In this document: positions 1 through 7,754 of the stretch, piece by piece
How the letters are laid out: every line of letters begins with the position of its first letter
Numbering within the stretch: position 1 is the stretch's first letter
Assembly: GCA_014378805.1 (NCBI GenBank)
Contig: JACMMY010000076.1
Location: 1 to 15,686, forward strand
DNA length: 15,686 nt
Direction of reading: 5' to 3'
From: Moraxellaceae bacterium
GTDB taxonomy: Bacteria; Pseudomonadota; Gammaproteobacteria; Pseudomonadales; Moraxellaceae
Position numbers and translations under genes: made by a program
The notes under the pieces: model-generated
Told to the model about the DNA's origin: nothing
Databases searched by the model: none
What the model saw: the letters and a program-made list of their open reading frames with translations, nothing else

Positions 1-193
1 CCTTACCACCATCTGCAATAATCTCAGCAACGATAGCATCCAACTTTTCAGGTTTACGGCCCGTAATCACCACTTGCGCGCCTAATGCCGCAAGTTCATG
101 CGCAGTACAGCGCCCAATACCCGAACCACCACCCGTGACAATCACAACCTTGCCAGCAAAAGCATCAGAGCGAAAAATTGATTGATATGACAT
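1..193 (-). CDS. Short-chain dehydrogenase/reductase (SDR), N-terminal part, cut by the window edge
   Basis: Only the first 64 residues are in the window. They begin MSYQSIFRSDAFAGKVVIVT and contain the classical SDR nucleotide-binding motif TGGGSGIG at residues 20-27, then a beta strand ending in TGR (44-46), as expected for an NAD(P)-dependent Rossmann fold. The ATG at 193 is preceded by AGG seven bases upstream, a plausible ribosome binding site. The gene follows the AtuA-family gene on the same strand after a 124-bp gap that holds a double-hairpin repeat, so the two may be co-transcribed. In the Pseudomonas atu locus the gene after atuA, atuB, encodes an SDR, so this could be its functional counterpart. 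That is inference: SDRs are too diverse for the substrate to be read from 64 residues, and the catalytic Tyr-x-x-x-Lys lies outside the window. Confidence 0.88.
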   Translation of the reverse strand, partial: MSYQSIFRSDAFAGKVVIVTGGGSGIGRCTAHELAALGAQVVITGRKPEKLDAIVAEIIADGGK

Positions 194-224
194 GTTTACA
201 CCTACTCTTTGAATACTTGGAGAA

Positions 225-306
225 GCAAATCCTCCCCAGCCCTCCTTTTACGAAGGAGGGAGTAAAGCTCCTCCCTTTGTAAAAGGGAGGTTGGGAGAGA
301 TTTTGC
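225..306. repeat. REP-like palindromic element with two internal hairpins
   Basis: An imperfect outer inverted repeat (GCAAATCCTCCCCAGCC on the left, reverse complement of GGTTGGGAGAGATTTTGC on the right) encloses two perfect hairpins. Hairpin one is CCCTCCTT/AAGGAGGG, 240-247 with 253-260, loop TTACG. Hairpin two is CCTCCCTTT/AAAGGGAGG, 270-278 with 282-290, loop GTA. The strands can fold into a cloverleaf-like cruciform. I recall very similar palindromic units scattered between genes in Acinetobacter genomes, but copy number cannot be checked here. It lies between the AtuA-family gene and the SDR, so its RNA form could affect processing or relative expression of the two. Confidence 0.8.
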
Positions 307-317
307 TCTTAATCTTT

Positions 318-2129
318 TTACTTCAACAGACTCTCAGGAATCTGCACAGGCATTTCCAGCAACTGCTGCGCCAAAGCTTTACCTTGTGGATCAATGCGTA
401 AACTCGCCATACCACCACCACCGAGGGCATTGGTCATAAACAAATTAAAAGCATTCAAACCAGGTAATTCAAAACGATACACTTTGCTATTTTCACCATC
501 TAACACATGCGCCATATAAGAGGCTACTGCGTCGGTCGTGAGTGACGCACGAATCCAAGGTAGATATTCTGGGCGGCGCGCAAGCACACCGATATTGGAC
601 GCATTGCCTTTATCACCACTTCGCGCATGAGCCACTTGAATCAATGGGACAGTGACCAAGCTACTTGCCCCCGCCAAATTCGCGACTTCACCTGATGGTG
701 CAGGCGCAAGGATTGAATTCGCATCGCCAGCTGGAATGTTGGTTAAGCGGCGTTCACCGTCTAAGTCAATCTCCACCTTGCAATGATTTTTATCAATCAG
801 GAATGAGAACAACTTAACGACTGGCGATACTTTTGGACGACCTCCCATAATGCCTGCAAGACCCGGAGCCATACCTGTAGACGCTTGTGCTATCTCAGAC
901 GCTAAGAACATACACGCTTGTTGGTAAGGATGAGAAACGGCTATCTTGACCGCCACTTCGCGGCTGCTGGTCACACGTGCATGCGGTCCGTAGGTGGATT
1001 CAGCACCGATATATTCAACAGATTTTTCGGTAAAACCCATCACACCGCGCAACGCTAATACCCGTTCGCACTTATCCAAAATTGCTTTGGAAACCTTTTC
1101 CGCTTTAAGCTTGGCATCAATCCCAGCAATAACAAAGCTCACCAATACACGATATCCGTCGGCATAGGTGGCGCTGACTTTGTATTGAGTGGTTGGCGCA
1201 CGACCTTTCGCACCGCTGACTTTGACGCGATTAACATCGACTTGTTCTAAATGCACATGGCTAAAATCAGCCACGACATCGGGCAAAACATAAGATTGTG
1301 GATCATTAATTTCATATAGAATTTGTTCGCCGATCGTGGCTTTACTAATCAAACCACCCGTCCCATCAGGCTTACTAATCACAAACGAGCCATCAGCAGA
1401 CACTTCGGCTATCGGGAATCCCATGTTGTCGTAACCAGGTACGTCTTCCCAATCAGTAAAGTTGCCGCCTGTACACTGCGCACCGCACTCAATCACATGA
1501 CCCGCAAGCGCTGCTTGTGCCAAATGATCATAGTCCGTTGCACTCCAGCCAAACTCATGCATCAATGGGCCAATCACCACCGCAGAATCCACGACCCGAC
1601 CTGTGATCACAATATCAGCGCCAGCCGCCAAAGCATCACGGATCGGCACTGCGCCAAGGTAAGCGTTAATACTCGCCATATTTTCTGGCATGGTTTGACC
1701 TGAAAACATTTCAGTCACACCTGATGCACGCAGTGCGGCTTGCTCCGCTGTTAAATCATCACCGAGCACGACCGCAACTTTTAAATCTAACCCTGCGGCT
1801 TCAATCAACTTGACCAGTGCATCACGACAAGACAATGGATTGATTCCACCGGCATTACTGACGACTTTAATTTTTTTAGCTGCAATCGTCTTAAGCAAAG
1901 GCTCCATCACGCGCGTGACAAAATCATGCGCATAACCCAACGACGGGTCTTTCATTTTTGCACGCGCCATAATCGACATCGTGACCTCAGAAAGATAATC
2001 GAACACCAGATAATCAATCTGCGCCTGATGCACTAATTGAAATGCTGCGGTATTGGTATCTCCCCAAAAACCTGAAGCACAACCAATTTTCACCACGCGA
2101 TTTGTATCTTGGCTTTGAGTACTCTTCAT
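318..2129 (-). CDS. Acyclic terpene utilization AtuA family protein (DUF1446)
   Basis: From the ATG at 2129 this encodes 603 residues. The N-terminal part (about residues 11-455) reads as the DUF1446/AtuA domain, opening with VKIGCASGFWGD (13-24). A C-terminal AtuA-like domain carries the conserved stretch HARSGDKGNASNIG (501-514). AtuA proteins are needed for citronellol/geraniol degradation in Pseudomonas, but their reaction is not established; many homologues sit in acyl-CoA catabolic clusters. Three starts are possible. The ATG at 2174 abuts an 18-bp palindrome and leaves no room for a ribosome binding site. The GTG at 2141 has AAAGG ten bases upstream. The ATG at 2129 has a weaker GACGGA. 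I use 2129, and the true start may be 12 bases earlier. An SDR follows and a TetR regulator is divergent, the layout of an atuR-atuAB locus. Family assignment is firm; the substrate is not. Confidence 0.9.
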   Translation of the reverse strand: MKSTQSQDTNRVVKIGCASGFWGDTNTAAFQLVHQAQIDYLVFDYLSEVTMSIMARAKMKDPSLGYAHDFVTRVMEPLLKTIAAKKIKVVSNAGGINPLSCRDALVKLIEAAGLDLKVAVVLGDDLTAEQAALRASGVTEMFSGQTMPENMASINAYLGAVPIRDALAAGADIVITGRVVDSAVVIGPLMHEFGWSATDYDHLAQAALAGHVIECGAQCTGGNFTDWEDVPGYDNMGFPIAEVSADGSFVISKPDGTGGLISKATIGEQILYEINDPQSYVLPDVVADFSHVHLEQVDVNRVKVSGAKGRAPTTQYKVSATYADGYRVLVSFVIAGIDAKLKAEKVSKAILDKCERVLALRGVMGFTEKSVEYIGAESTYGPHARVTSSREVAVKIAVSHPYQQACMFLASEIAQASTGMAPGLAGIMGGRPKVSPVVKLFSFLIDKNHCKVEIDLDGERRLTNIPAGDANSILAPAPSGEVANLAGASSLVTVPLIQVAHARSGDKGNASNIGVLARRPEYLPWIRASLTTDAVASYMAHVLDGENSKVYRFELPGLNAFNLFMTNALGGGGMASLRIDPQGKALAQQLLEMPVQIPESLLK

Positions 2130-2175
2130 GGAATCCGTCACGATTTCTACACCTTTATGAAAGTGAAGGTACATT

Positions 2176-2193
2176 ACCAAGCAAGCGCTTGGT
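2176..2193. promoter_or_regulatory. Perfect palindrome, probable TetR-family operator
   Basis: ACCAAGC-AAGC-GCTTGGT is a perfect 7-bp inverted repeat around a 4-bp spacer, with a second, nested palindrome CAAGCGCTTG at 2182-2191. It lies 46 bp upstream of the chosen AtuA-gene start, in the intergenic region shared with the divergent TetR gene. TetR regulators of acyl-CoA pathways commonly bind dyads of this size with CAAG/CTTG halves. Binding by the neighbouring regulator is inference. Confidence 0.6.
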
Positions 2194-2356
2194 TTGTAAA
2201 TAGCATTATGTTATTATTTTTTGACTGAATCGTTCATGAAATTGAACCTAAGATGTTAAATTATCCCAATCTGATGTTTTGTAATAATATTAGTCGTATC
2301 TGAAACTTTAATTACAGTCATAACCAGAATTGAATGAGAACGTGATCCGTTCAACG

Positions 2357-2995
2357 ATGTATTTTAATGGGAAGCCGTCCGTGAATAACTTTATGACTCC
2401 AGCGCTACTGCATGCCCTTCCTCCGATTGGTGGAATGGATGACAGTCCGCGTGGGCGTGTGCTGCGCGCGGCGGCCTATTTGTTCCATGAACAAGGTTAT
2501 GCGCGAACGACCGTGCGTGAATTAGCGCTGATGGTTGGGATTCAATCAGGCAGTTTGTTCCATCACTTTAAAAGTAAAGATGCGATTTTGTGCGCGGTGA
2601 TGGAAGAGGCAATCATTTACAATTTGCAGCAAATGCACCATGCGATTACGCAAGGCGTAACGCCCACAGAACGGTTGAAGGGCTTAATCCTCGCAGAACT
2701 CGAATCCATTAACGGCAAAACTAGCCATGCAATGTCTGTATTGGTTTATGAATGGAACGCCATTACCGAGCAACAACAAGAACCTTTGCTCGCCATGCGT
2801 GAAGAATACGAATCGCTCTGGCTCACGGTATTAGATGACTTAAAATTAGAAGGCAAAGTGGATCACGATACATTCATCTGTCGTCGGCTCATCAGTGGCG
2901 CGACGTTTGGCACAGCATTGTGGTTCAAACCGAATGGCCGAATATCGATTCCTGAGTTGGCCGAGGCCACATTGGCAATGGCATTGCGCGGATAA
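2357..2995 (+). CDS. TetR/AcrR family transcriptional regulator
   Basis: From the ATG at 2357 the protein has 212 residues, usual for the family. An N-terminal helix-turn-helix domain spans about residues 32-79: GRVLRAAAYLFHEQGYARTT, then VRELALMVGIQSGSLFHHFK and SKDAILCAVM, matching the TetR signature for the DNA-binding helices. The remainder is an alpha-helical ligand-binding domain without recognisable sequence identity. The start is uncertain: the reading frame is open from a TTG at 2330, and ATGs at 2357, 2393 and 2435 are all possible, none with a strong ribosome binding site. The 26 residues before MDDSPRGR look unlike a conserved domain, so 2435 is a serious alternative. The gene is divergent from the AtuA-family operon, and a perfect palindrome lies between them. 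By analogy with AtuR it is probably the local repressor, released by a pathway acyl-CoA or terpenoid intermediate. The ligand is inference. Confidence 0.87.
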   Translation: MYFNGKPSVNNFMTPALLHALPPIGGMDDSPRGRVLRAAAYLFHEQGYARTTVRELALMVGIQSGSLFHHFKSKDAILCAVMEEAIIYNLQQMHHAITQGVTPTERLKGLILAELESINGKTSHAMSVLVYEWNAITEQQQEPLLAMREEYESLWLTVLDDLKLEGKVDHDTFICRRLISGATFGTALWFKPNGRISIPELAEATLAMALRG

Positions 2996-3098
2996 AAACA
3001 CGAACCCAAATCTGAACCAACACGCCTATTCTGCTCATCCCGCCCTAATACAACCCCCCTTCATCTAAATAAAGTGACTAAAAATGATGAGGATAGAT

Positions 3099-3112
3099 TT
3101 GATCCAGATCAA
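3099..3112. promoter_or_regulatory. Perfect FNR/ANR-type box upstream of the acyl-CoA ligase gene
   Basis: TTGATCCAGATCAA matches the FNR/ANR consensus TTGAT-N4-ATCAA at all ten defined positions. A possible -10 (TAGACT, 3135-3140) would give a start near 3147, placing the box centre (3105.5) at about -41.5, the class II activator position. The -10 is only a 4/6 match. No FNR-family gene is in the window, so occupancy is inference. Confidence 0.5.
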
Positions 3113-3175
3113 TTCAGATCAGTTTGCCTTAAATTAGACTCACTCATCTCAAGAAATGATATGAAGGGGTCGTGA

Positions 3176-5017
3176 GTGGAAATCAATTCTATAGAGAGTC
3201 TTGGGCAAACAAACACGCTTGTGGACTTGTTGAATTGGCGAATTACTCAAACACCTCAGCTTGAAGCATATCGACAATACAACGCATCGATTGAAACATG
3301 GCAATCTTTTACATGGGCTCAAATCGGTTCACTGGTGCAGACTTGGCGCAATGCATTGACGCCATTACGTTTGCTTGAAGGCGCTCGTATTGCAATCCTG
3401 TTACCCAATGGGATAAACGCGGTTTGTATCGATCAAGCCAGTTTGGCATCTGGATTTATACCTGTTCCGATGCACAGCTTGGATAACCCAGCCAGTATTG
3501 CTTATATTATTAAGGACAGTGACGCATCCGTACTTTTTGTATCCGCACTTTCAGAATGGGAAGCCATTAAAGGCATTGGCGCCGAGTTGCCAGAGCTCCA
3601 GTATATTGTCGTCAACGAAGATGACGTTTTTCCACAAGGCGATTCAAATGCGCCAGCAATTATCCATTTATCGACTTGGCTTTCAGGGGGAGCACCATCA
3701 GACCCCTTATCATCGACGGTGATACTATCTGAAGCATTAGCAGCCATTGTTTATACTTCGGGGACAACAGGTCGACCTAAAGGCGTTATGCTGACCCACC
3801 GTAATGTCCTGTCTAATATTAAGGCAGTATTTGCGCGTGTCGAAGTTTTCTCAACCGATGTGTTTCTCTCGTTCTTACCGCTGTCACATACCTTTGAGCG
3901 AACGGCGGGTTATTACTTGCCGATTGCTGCGGGAAGCTGTGTTGCATTTGCCCGATCTGTTGCCCAAATTCCAGAAGATTTAAAATTGATTCGTCCAACA
4001 GTTTTAATCTCTGTTCCTAGAATATACGAACGCGTTTATGTCAAATTACAAGAAAAGATAGCTCAATCAAGTGAGCTTACCCAACGCCTATTCACACTCA
4101 CACAAACGGTAGGCTGGCGTCATTTTTGTCAGCAGCAGCAACTCCCCTATGATAAAAGTGCTCTGGATTGGCTTGACCCGCTTTTACTTCCCTGTCTTCG
4201 CTGGCTCGTCGCACGCAAAGTATTGGCGCTATTTGGGGGGCGATTAAGAGCTGCAATCTGTGGCGGCGCACCCCTCTCTCAGCCTTTAGCTGAATGTTTC
4301 CTTGCTTTAGGCATCCCGTTATTACAGGGCTATGGCATGACCGAAACCTCGCCGATCGTCTGCTGTAATATGCTGGACGATAATTGGCCTCTGACGGTCG
4401 GTAAAGCATTAGATCATATCGATGTTCGACTCGGCGAAAACGATGAATTACAAGTTCATGGCGATTGCGTGATGGCTGGCTATTGGAAACGCCCAGAAGA
4501 CACCGAAAAGACGATGACCTTAGATGGTTGGTTACGCACAGGAGATCAAGCCAACTTGGATGGTGGACGTATTCAGATAATCGGTAGGATTAAAGATATC
4601 ATCGTGACTTCGACGGGTGAAAAAATATCACCTTCCGATTTAGAGCTCGCCATCTCCGCCGATCCACTCTTTTCACAGGTGTTTATCATTGGCGAAAATC
4701 GGCCGTTCATTTCGGTTTTTGTTGTGCTCAACCAGGAAATTTGGAAAAATTTATACCAACAATCTAACGGTTATGAAAAAGCTGATCTCTCTTTAAATTC
4801 AGCATTCGTCCAAACAACCGTCCTCGCTAAAATTCAAGAAGCAACCAAAAGCTTCCCATACTATGCCATTCCTCGTGTTGTCAAAATTGCACCAGAGCCT
4901 TGGTCTTTACAAAATGGCTTAATGACACCAACGCTCAAGCTTAAACGTAAGGCACTCCTTGCACACTTTGAAGTAGAGATTGAGGATATTTATAAACAGC
5001 GGACTTCTGGTGAATGA
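3176..5017 (+). CDS. AMP-dependent long-chain fatty acyl-CoA ligase (FadD/FACL type)
   Basis: This 613-residue ANL-superfamily adenylating enzyme would activate a carboxylate with ATP to an acyl-AMP and transfer it to CoA. The core motifs are intact: the P-loop YTSGTTGRPKG (193-203), FLPLSHTFERT (233-243), GGAPLS (363-368), QGYGMTE (384-390), GWLRTGD (451-457) and the hinge region GRIKDIIVTSTGEKISP (470-486). TPTLKLKRK near the C-terminus should supply the catalytic lysine. The SHTFER and TPTLKLKR sequences point to the long-chain (FadD15/bubblegum-like) branch. Translation starts at GTG 3176, with AAGGGG (3164-3169) six bases upstream. A perfect FNR-type box lies upstream. A lactone oxidase and a PLP enzyme follow on the same strand. 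The 219-bp gap before the next gene makes co-transcription likely but not certain. The acyl substrate cannot be read from sequence. Confidence 0.92.
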   Translation: MEINSIESLGQTNTLVDLLNWRITQTPQLEAYRQYNASIETWQSFTWAQIGSLVQTWRNALTPLRLLEGARIAILLPNGINAVCIDQASLASGFIPVPMHSLDNPASIAYIIKDSDASVLFVSALSEWEAIKGIGAELPELQYIVVNEDDVFPQGDSNAPAIIHLSTWLSGGAPSDPLSSTVILSEALAAIVYTSGTTGRPKGVMLTHRNVLSNIKAVFARVEVFSTDVFLSFLPLSHTFERTAGYYLPIAAGSCVAFARSVAQIPEDLKLIRPTVLISVPRIYERVYVKLQEKIAQSSELTQRLFTLTQTVGWRHFCQQQQLPYDKSALDWLDPLLLPCLRWLVARKVLALFGGRLRAAICGGAPLSQPLAECFLALGIPLLQGYGMTETSPIVCCNMLDDNWPLTVGKALDHIDVRLGENDELQVHGDCVMAGYWKRPEDTEKTMTLDGWLRTGDQANLDGGRIQIIGRIKDIIVTSTGEKISPSDLELAISADPLFSQVFIIGENRPFISVFVVLNQEIWKNLYQQSNGYEKADLSLNSAFVQTTVLAKIQEATKSFPYYAIPRVVKIAPEPWSLQNGLMTPTLKLKRKALLAHFEVEIEDIYKQRTSGE

Positions 5018-5236
5018 CTGACTCGTCGCAGACTCATTTTTGTTCATCGATGAGTCGTTGCGTATCCTTTTCAAGTGTCGTTCATTCATGAGTACTCTTT
5101 TTTTGAGTATTTAAAATCTGTTGTACATCATCTATGCTCAAATTTAGGTTGCAGCAGCGTGCCTGCTCAAGTAAATTTCAATACAAATAATGATTCAATA
5201 AATCGATTTTCACGCCTAAATGGAATTCAGGACGCG
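5018..5236 (+). other. Intergenic gap between ligase and lactone oxidase genes, weak hairpins only
   Basis: The frame of the downstream oxidase is open back to GTG 5075, but that extension (starting MSFIHEYSFFEYLK) does not resemble the oxidase family and I take it as non-coding. GACTCAT/ATGAGTC (5031-5037 with 5050-5056) and TACTC/GAGTA around a T7 loop (5093-5109) can form weak hairpins. Neither has a proper stem plus T-tract, so I do not call a terminator. Confidence 0.35.
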
Positions 5237-6529
5237 ATGACAAATAACACAACAGTAAAGACTGCGACACCTTGGAAAAACTGGTCTGGCTTACAACATT
5301 CAAACCCTTCACAATTTATCCAACCGATAAATATTGCTCAGCTCAGCGAAGCCATTCGCCAAGCGAAAAAATGCCGTGTGGTCGGTGCAGGTCATTCTTT
5401 TAGTCCGTTAGTCTGTACCAATGACACGTTGATTTCACTCGACTCGCTCACAGGTTTAGTTCGCCATAATGACACTTTAAATCAAAGTACATTGCGAGCA
5501 GGCACTCGCTTAAAGCATTTTGGCCCCCTACTCGATCCGATTAACCAAGCGCTGTTAAACCAAGGTGACATTGATGAGCAAAGCCTTGCAGGTGCAGTTT
5601 CCACTGGCACACATGGCACGGGAACCGATTTGCAATGCTTATCGGGATTCGTCGAAGGGTTTCAATTGGTTACGGCAAATGGTGAAACACTCGAATGCAA
5701 CGCCGCGCAAAATCGTGTCATTTTTGAAGCGGGTCGCGTCGCGCTAGGCAGCTTTGGCGTTCTTAGCGAAATCACGATGCAAAATCAACCGCGTTATCGA
5801 TTAAAAGAACAGATTAAACTCACACCTTTAAAAGATATATTGAGCCATATGGATCAATGGAAAACTAAACATCGTCATATTGAATGCATGGTATTTGTCC
5901 ATGCAAGCGATGCGATATTGAAAACATTAGACCTCAGTACTGAAGACATTCAAAGCCTGCCTAAACCGTGGCCTTCGGATGATGCCCTGCTCACTTTATG
6001 CTCAGAAATCGCTAGAAATGCGCCCCGACTGAATCCTTATATCCAAAAACTGTTGGGCGTTTTTGTTAAACCAACCACGCGCGTAGATTGGTCATCCGTG
6101 ATTTTTCCGAGTGTGCGAGAAACACGGTTTAACGAGATGGAATATCAAATTCCCGCAGAACGCGGTTTAGAATGCCTAGCTGAAATCGTCGAGACATTAC
6201 GCAATCACAAAGCGCCTGTTTTTTTCCCGATCGAATATCGCTATGTCAAAGCAGATGAGATTTGGCTCAGTCCATTTTATCAGCAAGACTCTGCGTCGAT
6301 CTCCATTCATCAATACCACAAACAAGATTGTCGAGAAATTTTTCGACTGGTTGAACCTATTTTTTGGAAATATGGTGGGCGACCGCATTGGGGAAAAATG
6401 CACACACTGGGCGCGGCAGAATTAAAAGCACTGTATCCACGTTGGAATGATTTTCTCGCACTCAGACAAGAACTTGATCCTCAAGACAAATGGATCAATC
6501 CTCATCTTCATTCGCTCTTTTTTGGTTAA
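5237..6529 (+). CDS. FAD-binding oxidoreductase, D-arabinono-1,4-lactone oxidase (ALO) / alditol oxidase family
   Basis: The 430-residue protein has the VAO/ALO architecture: an N-terminal FAD-binding domain and a C-terminal ALO domain. RVVGAGHSFSPL (47-58) is the flavin-attachment region, and H53 is the expected covalent 8-alpha-histidyl FAD residue. STGTHGTG (122-129) is the pyrophosphate-binding loop. In the C-terminal half, IEYR (E333, R335) and HWGK (K387) correspond to the substrate-binding Glu, Arg and Lys known from Streptomyces alditol oxidase, so an active polyol or sugar-lactone oxidase that uses O2 and yields H2O2 is likely. The start is ATG 5237, which gives the family's usual length and has AGGA close upstream. 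The frame is open to 5075 but the extra 54 residues look non-conserved. The stop is four bases before the next gene, implying coupled translation. The true substrate is unknown; bacterial members are often annotated as arabinono- or gulono-lactone oxidases without biochemical support. Confidence 0.9.
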   Translation: MTNNTTVKTATPWKNWSGLQHSNPSQFIQPINIAQLSEAIRQAKKCRVVGAGHSFSPLVCTNDTLISLDSLTGLVRHNDTLNQSTLRAGTRLKHFGPLLDPINQALLNQGDIDEQSLAGAVSTGTHGTGTDLQCLSGFVEGFQLVTANGETLECNAAQNRVIFEAGRVALGSFGVLSEITMQNQPRYRLKEQIKLTPLKDILSHMDQWKTKHRHIECMVFVHASDAILKTLDLSTEDIQSLPKPWPSDDALLTLCSEIARNAPRLNPYIQKLLGVFVKPTTRVDWSSVIFPSVRETRFNEMEYQIPAERGLECLAEIVETLRNHKAPVFFPIEYRYVKADEIWLSPFYQQDSASISIHQYHKQDCREIFRLVEPIFWKYGGRPHWGKMHTLGAAELKALYPRWNDFLALRQELDPQDKWINPHLHSLFFG

Positions 6530-6533
6530 TCGA

Positions 6534-7694
6534 ATGTCTGAATATTTTCAAAAACTGAATACCGCATTACAGCGCGCAAATTTCGCATTACCGACGTTGA
6601 TTATTGATCAAGAAAGACTTGATCAAAATTTAGCACAAGTCAAAAAAATGCTCACAGCACAAGCACATCGGCGTCTAGTCGTTAAATCATTGGGTTCAAT
6701 GGCGCTCATAAAATACATCGCAAATGAATTGAACTGTCATCACTTTATGGTCTTTCATTTACCACATATAGCGCTGATTTTAGAATCATTTCCGCATGCC
6801 GATATTTTGTTCGGCAAACCAATGCCCATTGCTGCGGTGCGCACATATTATGAACAGATTCAAACTGGCTCCCAAAAATCAAATGCACAGATTCAATGGC
6901 TCATCGATAGCAAAGCGCGATTAGAACAATATCTGGTATTAGCGCAAATGATGAACTTACGGATTTTAGTCAACATTGAAATCGATATTGGACTTCATCG
7001 TGGGGGAATCCAGAATCTTGCCGAGTTCAAATCATTGCTAAAGTTAATCGAAGAAAATCCACAGCATTTATATTTAAGCGGATACATGGGCTATGACGCG
7101 CATGTCGGTAAAATTCCGAAGATGATTCAATCTGTTGCGCAAAGCTATCAACAATCTCAACAGCTTTATCAGCAGTATATTACCTGTCTAAAACACGATT
7201 TCCCAACCTTGTACCATGCTGCTCTTTGTTTCAATGGTGCAGGCAGTCCAACGTTTAGTTTACATGCAACACAAAGTGTCTGTAATGATCTCTCGTTTGG
7301 TTCGATGCTACTCAAACCCACAGACTTTGATCTGCCGACCTTAGAACACTTTCAGCCTGCATTGTGGATTGTGGCGCCGATCCTTAAAAAACTCACTACG
7401 ACTCAAATACCGGGATTAGGCGCGCTCAATCGACTGATCTCAAAAGAAGCTTTGTTTGTCTATGGTGGTCACTGGATGGCAGAATATGTTTATCCTGAAG
7501 GTGCGAAAACGAATGCGCTGTACGGACGCAGTAGTAATCAAGAACTCGTTAATATTCCAACTTCAACAGCAATCGAAGTAGATGATTTTGTGGTTCTACG
7601 CCCGACACAAAGCGAAGTGGTCATCAATCAATTCGAGCATGTTTATTTATATCATCAACGAACATTTACGCCGTGGGAAACCTTTAGATCCTGA
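6534..7694 (+). CDS. PLP-dependent enzyme of the alanine racemase N-terminal / DSD1-like (amino acid deaminase/aldolase) family
   Basis: The 386-residue protein has a fold-type III PLP barrel followed by a D-serine dehydratase-like C-terminal domain. K51 in RRLVVKSLG is the likely Schiff-base lysine. IEIDIGLHRGGI (149-160), SGYMGYDAHVG (182-192) and NGAGSPT (234-240) are barrel and phosphate-binding segments. Characterised relatives are D-threonine aldolase and D-serine dehydratase, which bind a catalytic metal through a C-terminal His-x-Cys or similar motif. Here the equivalent segment appears to read RPTQSE (356-361), with Gln and Glu instead, so the chemistry may differ. The start is ATG 6534, four bases after the oxidase stop; an open frame back to 6447 only overlaps the oxidase. 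I recall actinobacterial genomes in which a deaminase/aldolase-like gene neighbours an ALO-type oxidase, supporting a shared pathway. Substrate and reaction are unknown. Confidence 0.85.
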   Translation: MSEYFQKLNTALQRANFALPTLIIDQERLDQNLAQVKKMLTAQAHRRLVVKSLGSMALIKYIANELNCHHFMVFHLPHIALILESFPHADILFGKPMPIAAVRTYYEQIQTGSQKSNAQIQWLIDSKARLEQYLVLAQMMNLRILVNIEIDIGLHRGGIQNLAEFKSLLKLIEENPQHLYLSGYMGYDAHVGKIPKMIQSVAQSYQQSQQLYQQYITCLKHDFPTLYHAALCFNGAGSPTFSLHATQSVCNDLSFGSMLLKPTDFDLPTLEHFQPALWIVAPILKKLTTTQIPGLGALNRLISKEALFVYGGHWMAEYVYPEGAKTNALYGRSSNQELVNIPTSTAIEVDDFVVLRPTQSEVVINQFEHVYLYHQRTFTPWETFRS

Positions 7695-7754
7695 CTACTG
7701 AAATAAAGTGCTCAGATTACAAAGAAAAAATAGTCGCTCATGGCAACCCTTAAG

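Noticed and set aside
1323..1703. 126-residue open frame opposite the AtuA-family gene
   Set aside because: It is antisense to a clear conserved gene, His/Arg-rich, and without family resemblance or a ribosome binding site.
5031..5109. Terminator after the acyl-CoA ligase gene
   Set aside because: Two weak stems exist, but T-runs fall in the loops rather than after the stems.
5075..5236. N-terminal extension of the lactone oxidase from GTG 5075
   Set aside because: The extra 54 residues do not look like any part of the oxidase family, whereas ATG 5237 gives the normal length and has AGGA upstream.
6447..6533. Longer start for the PLP enzyme overlapping the oxidase gene
   Set aside because: The extension is simply the oxidase 3' end read in another frame; ATG 6534 directly follows the stop and the family begins there.
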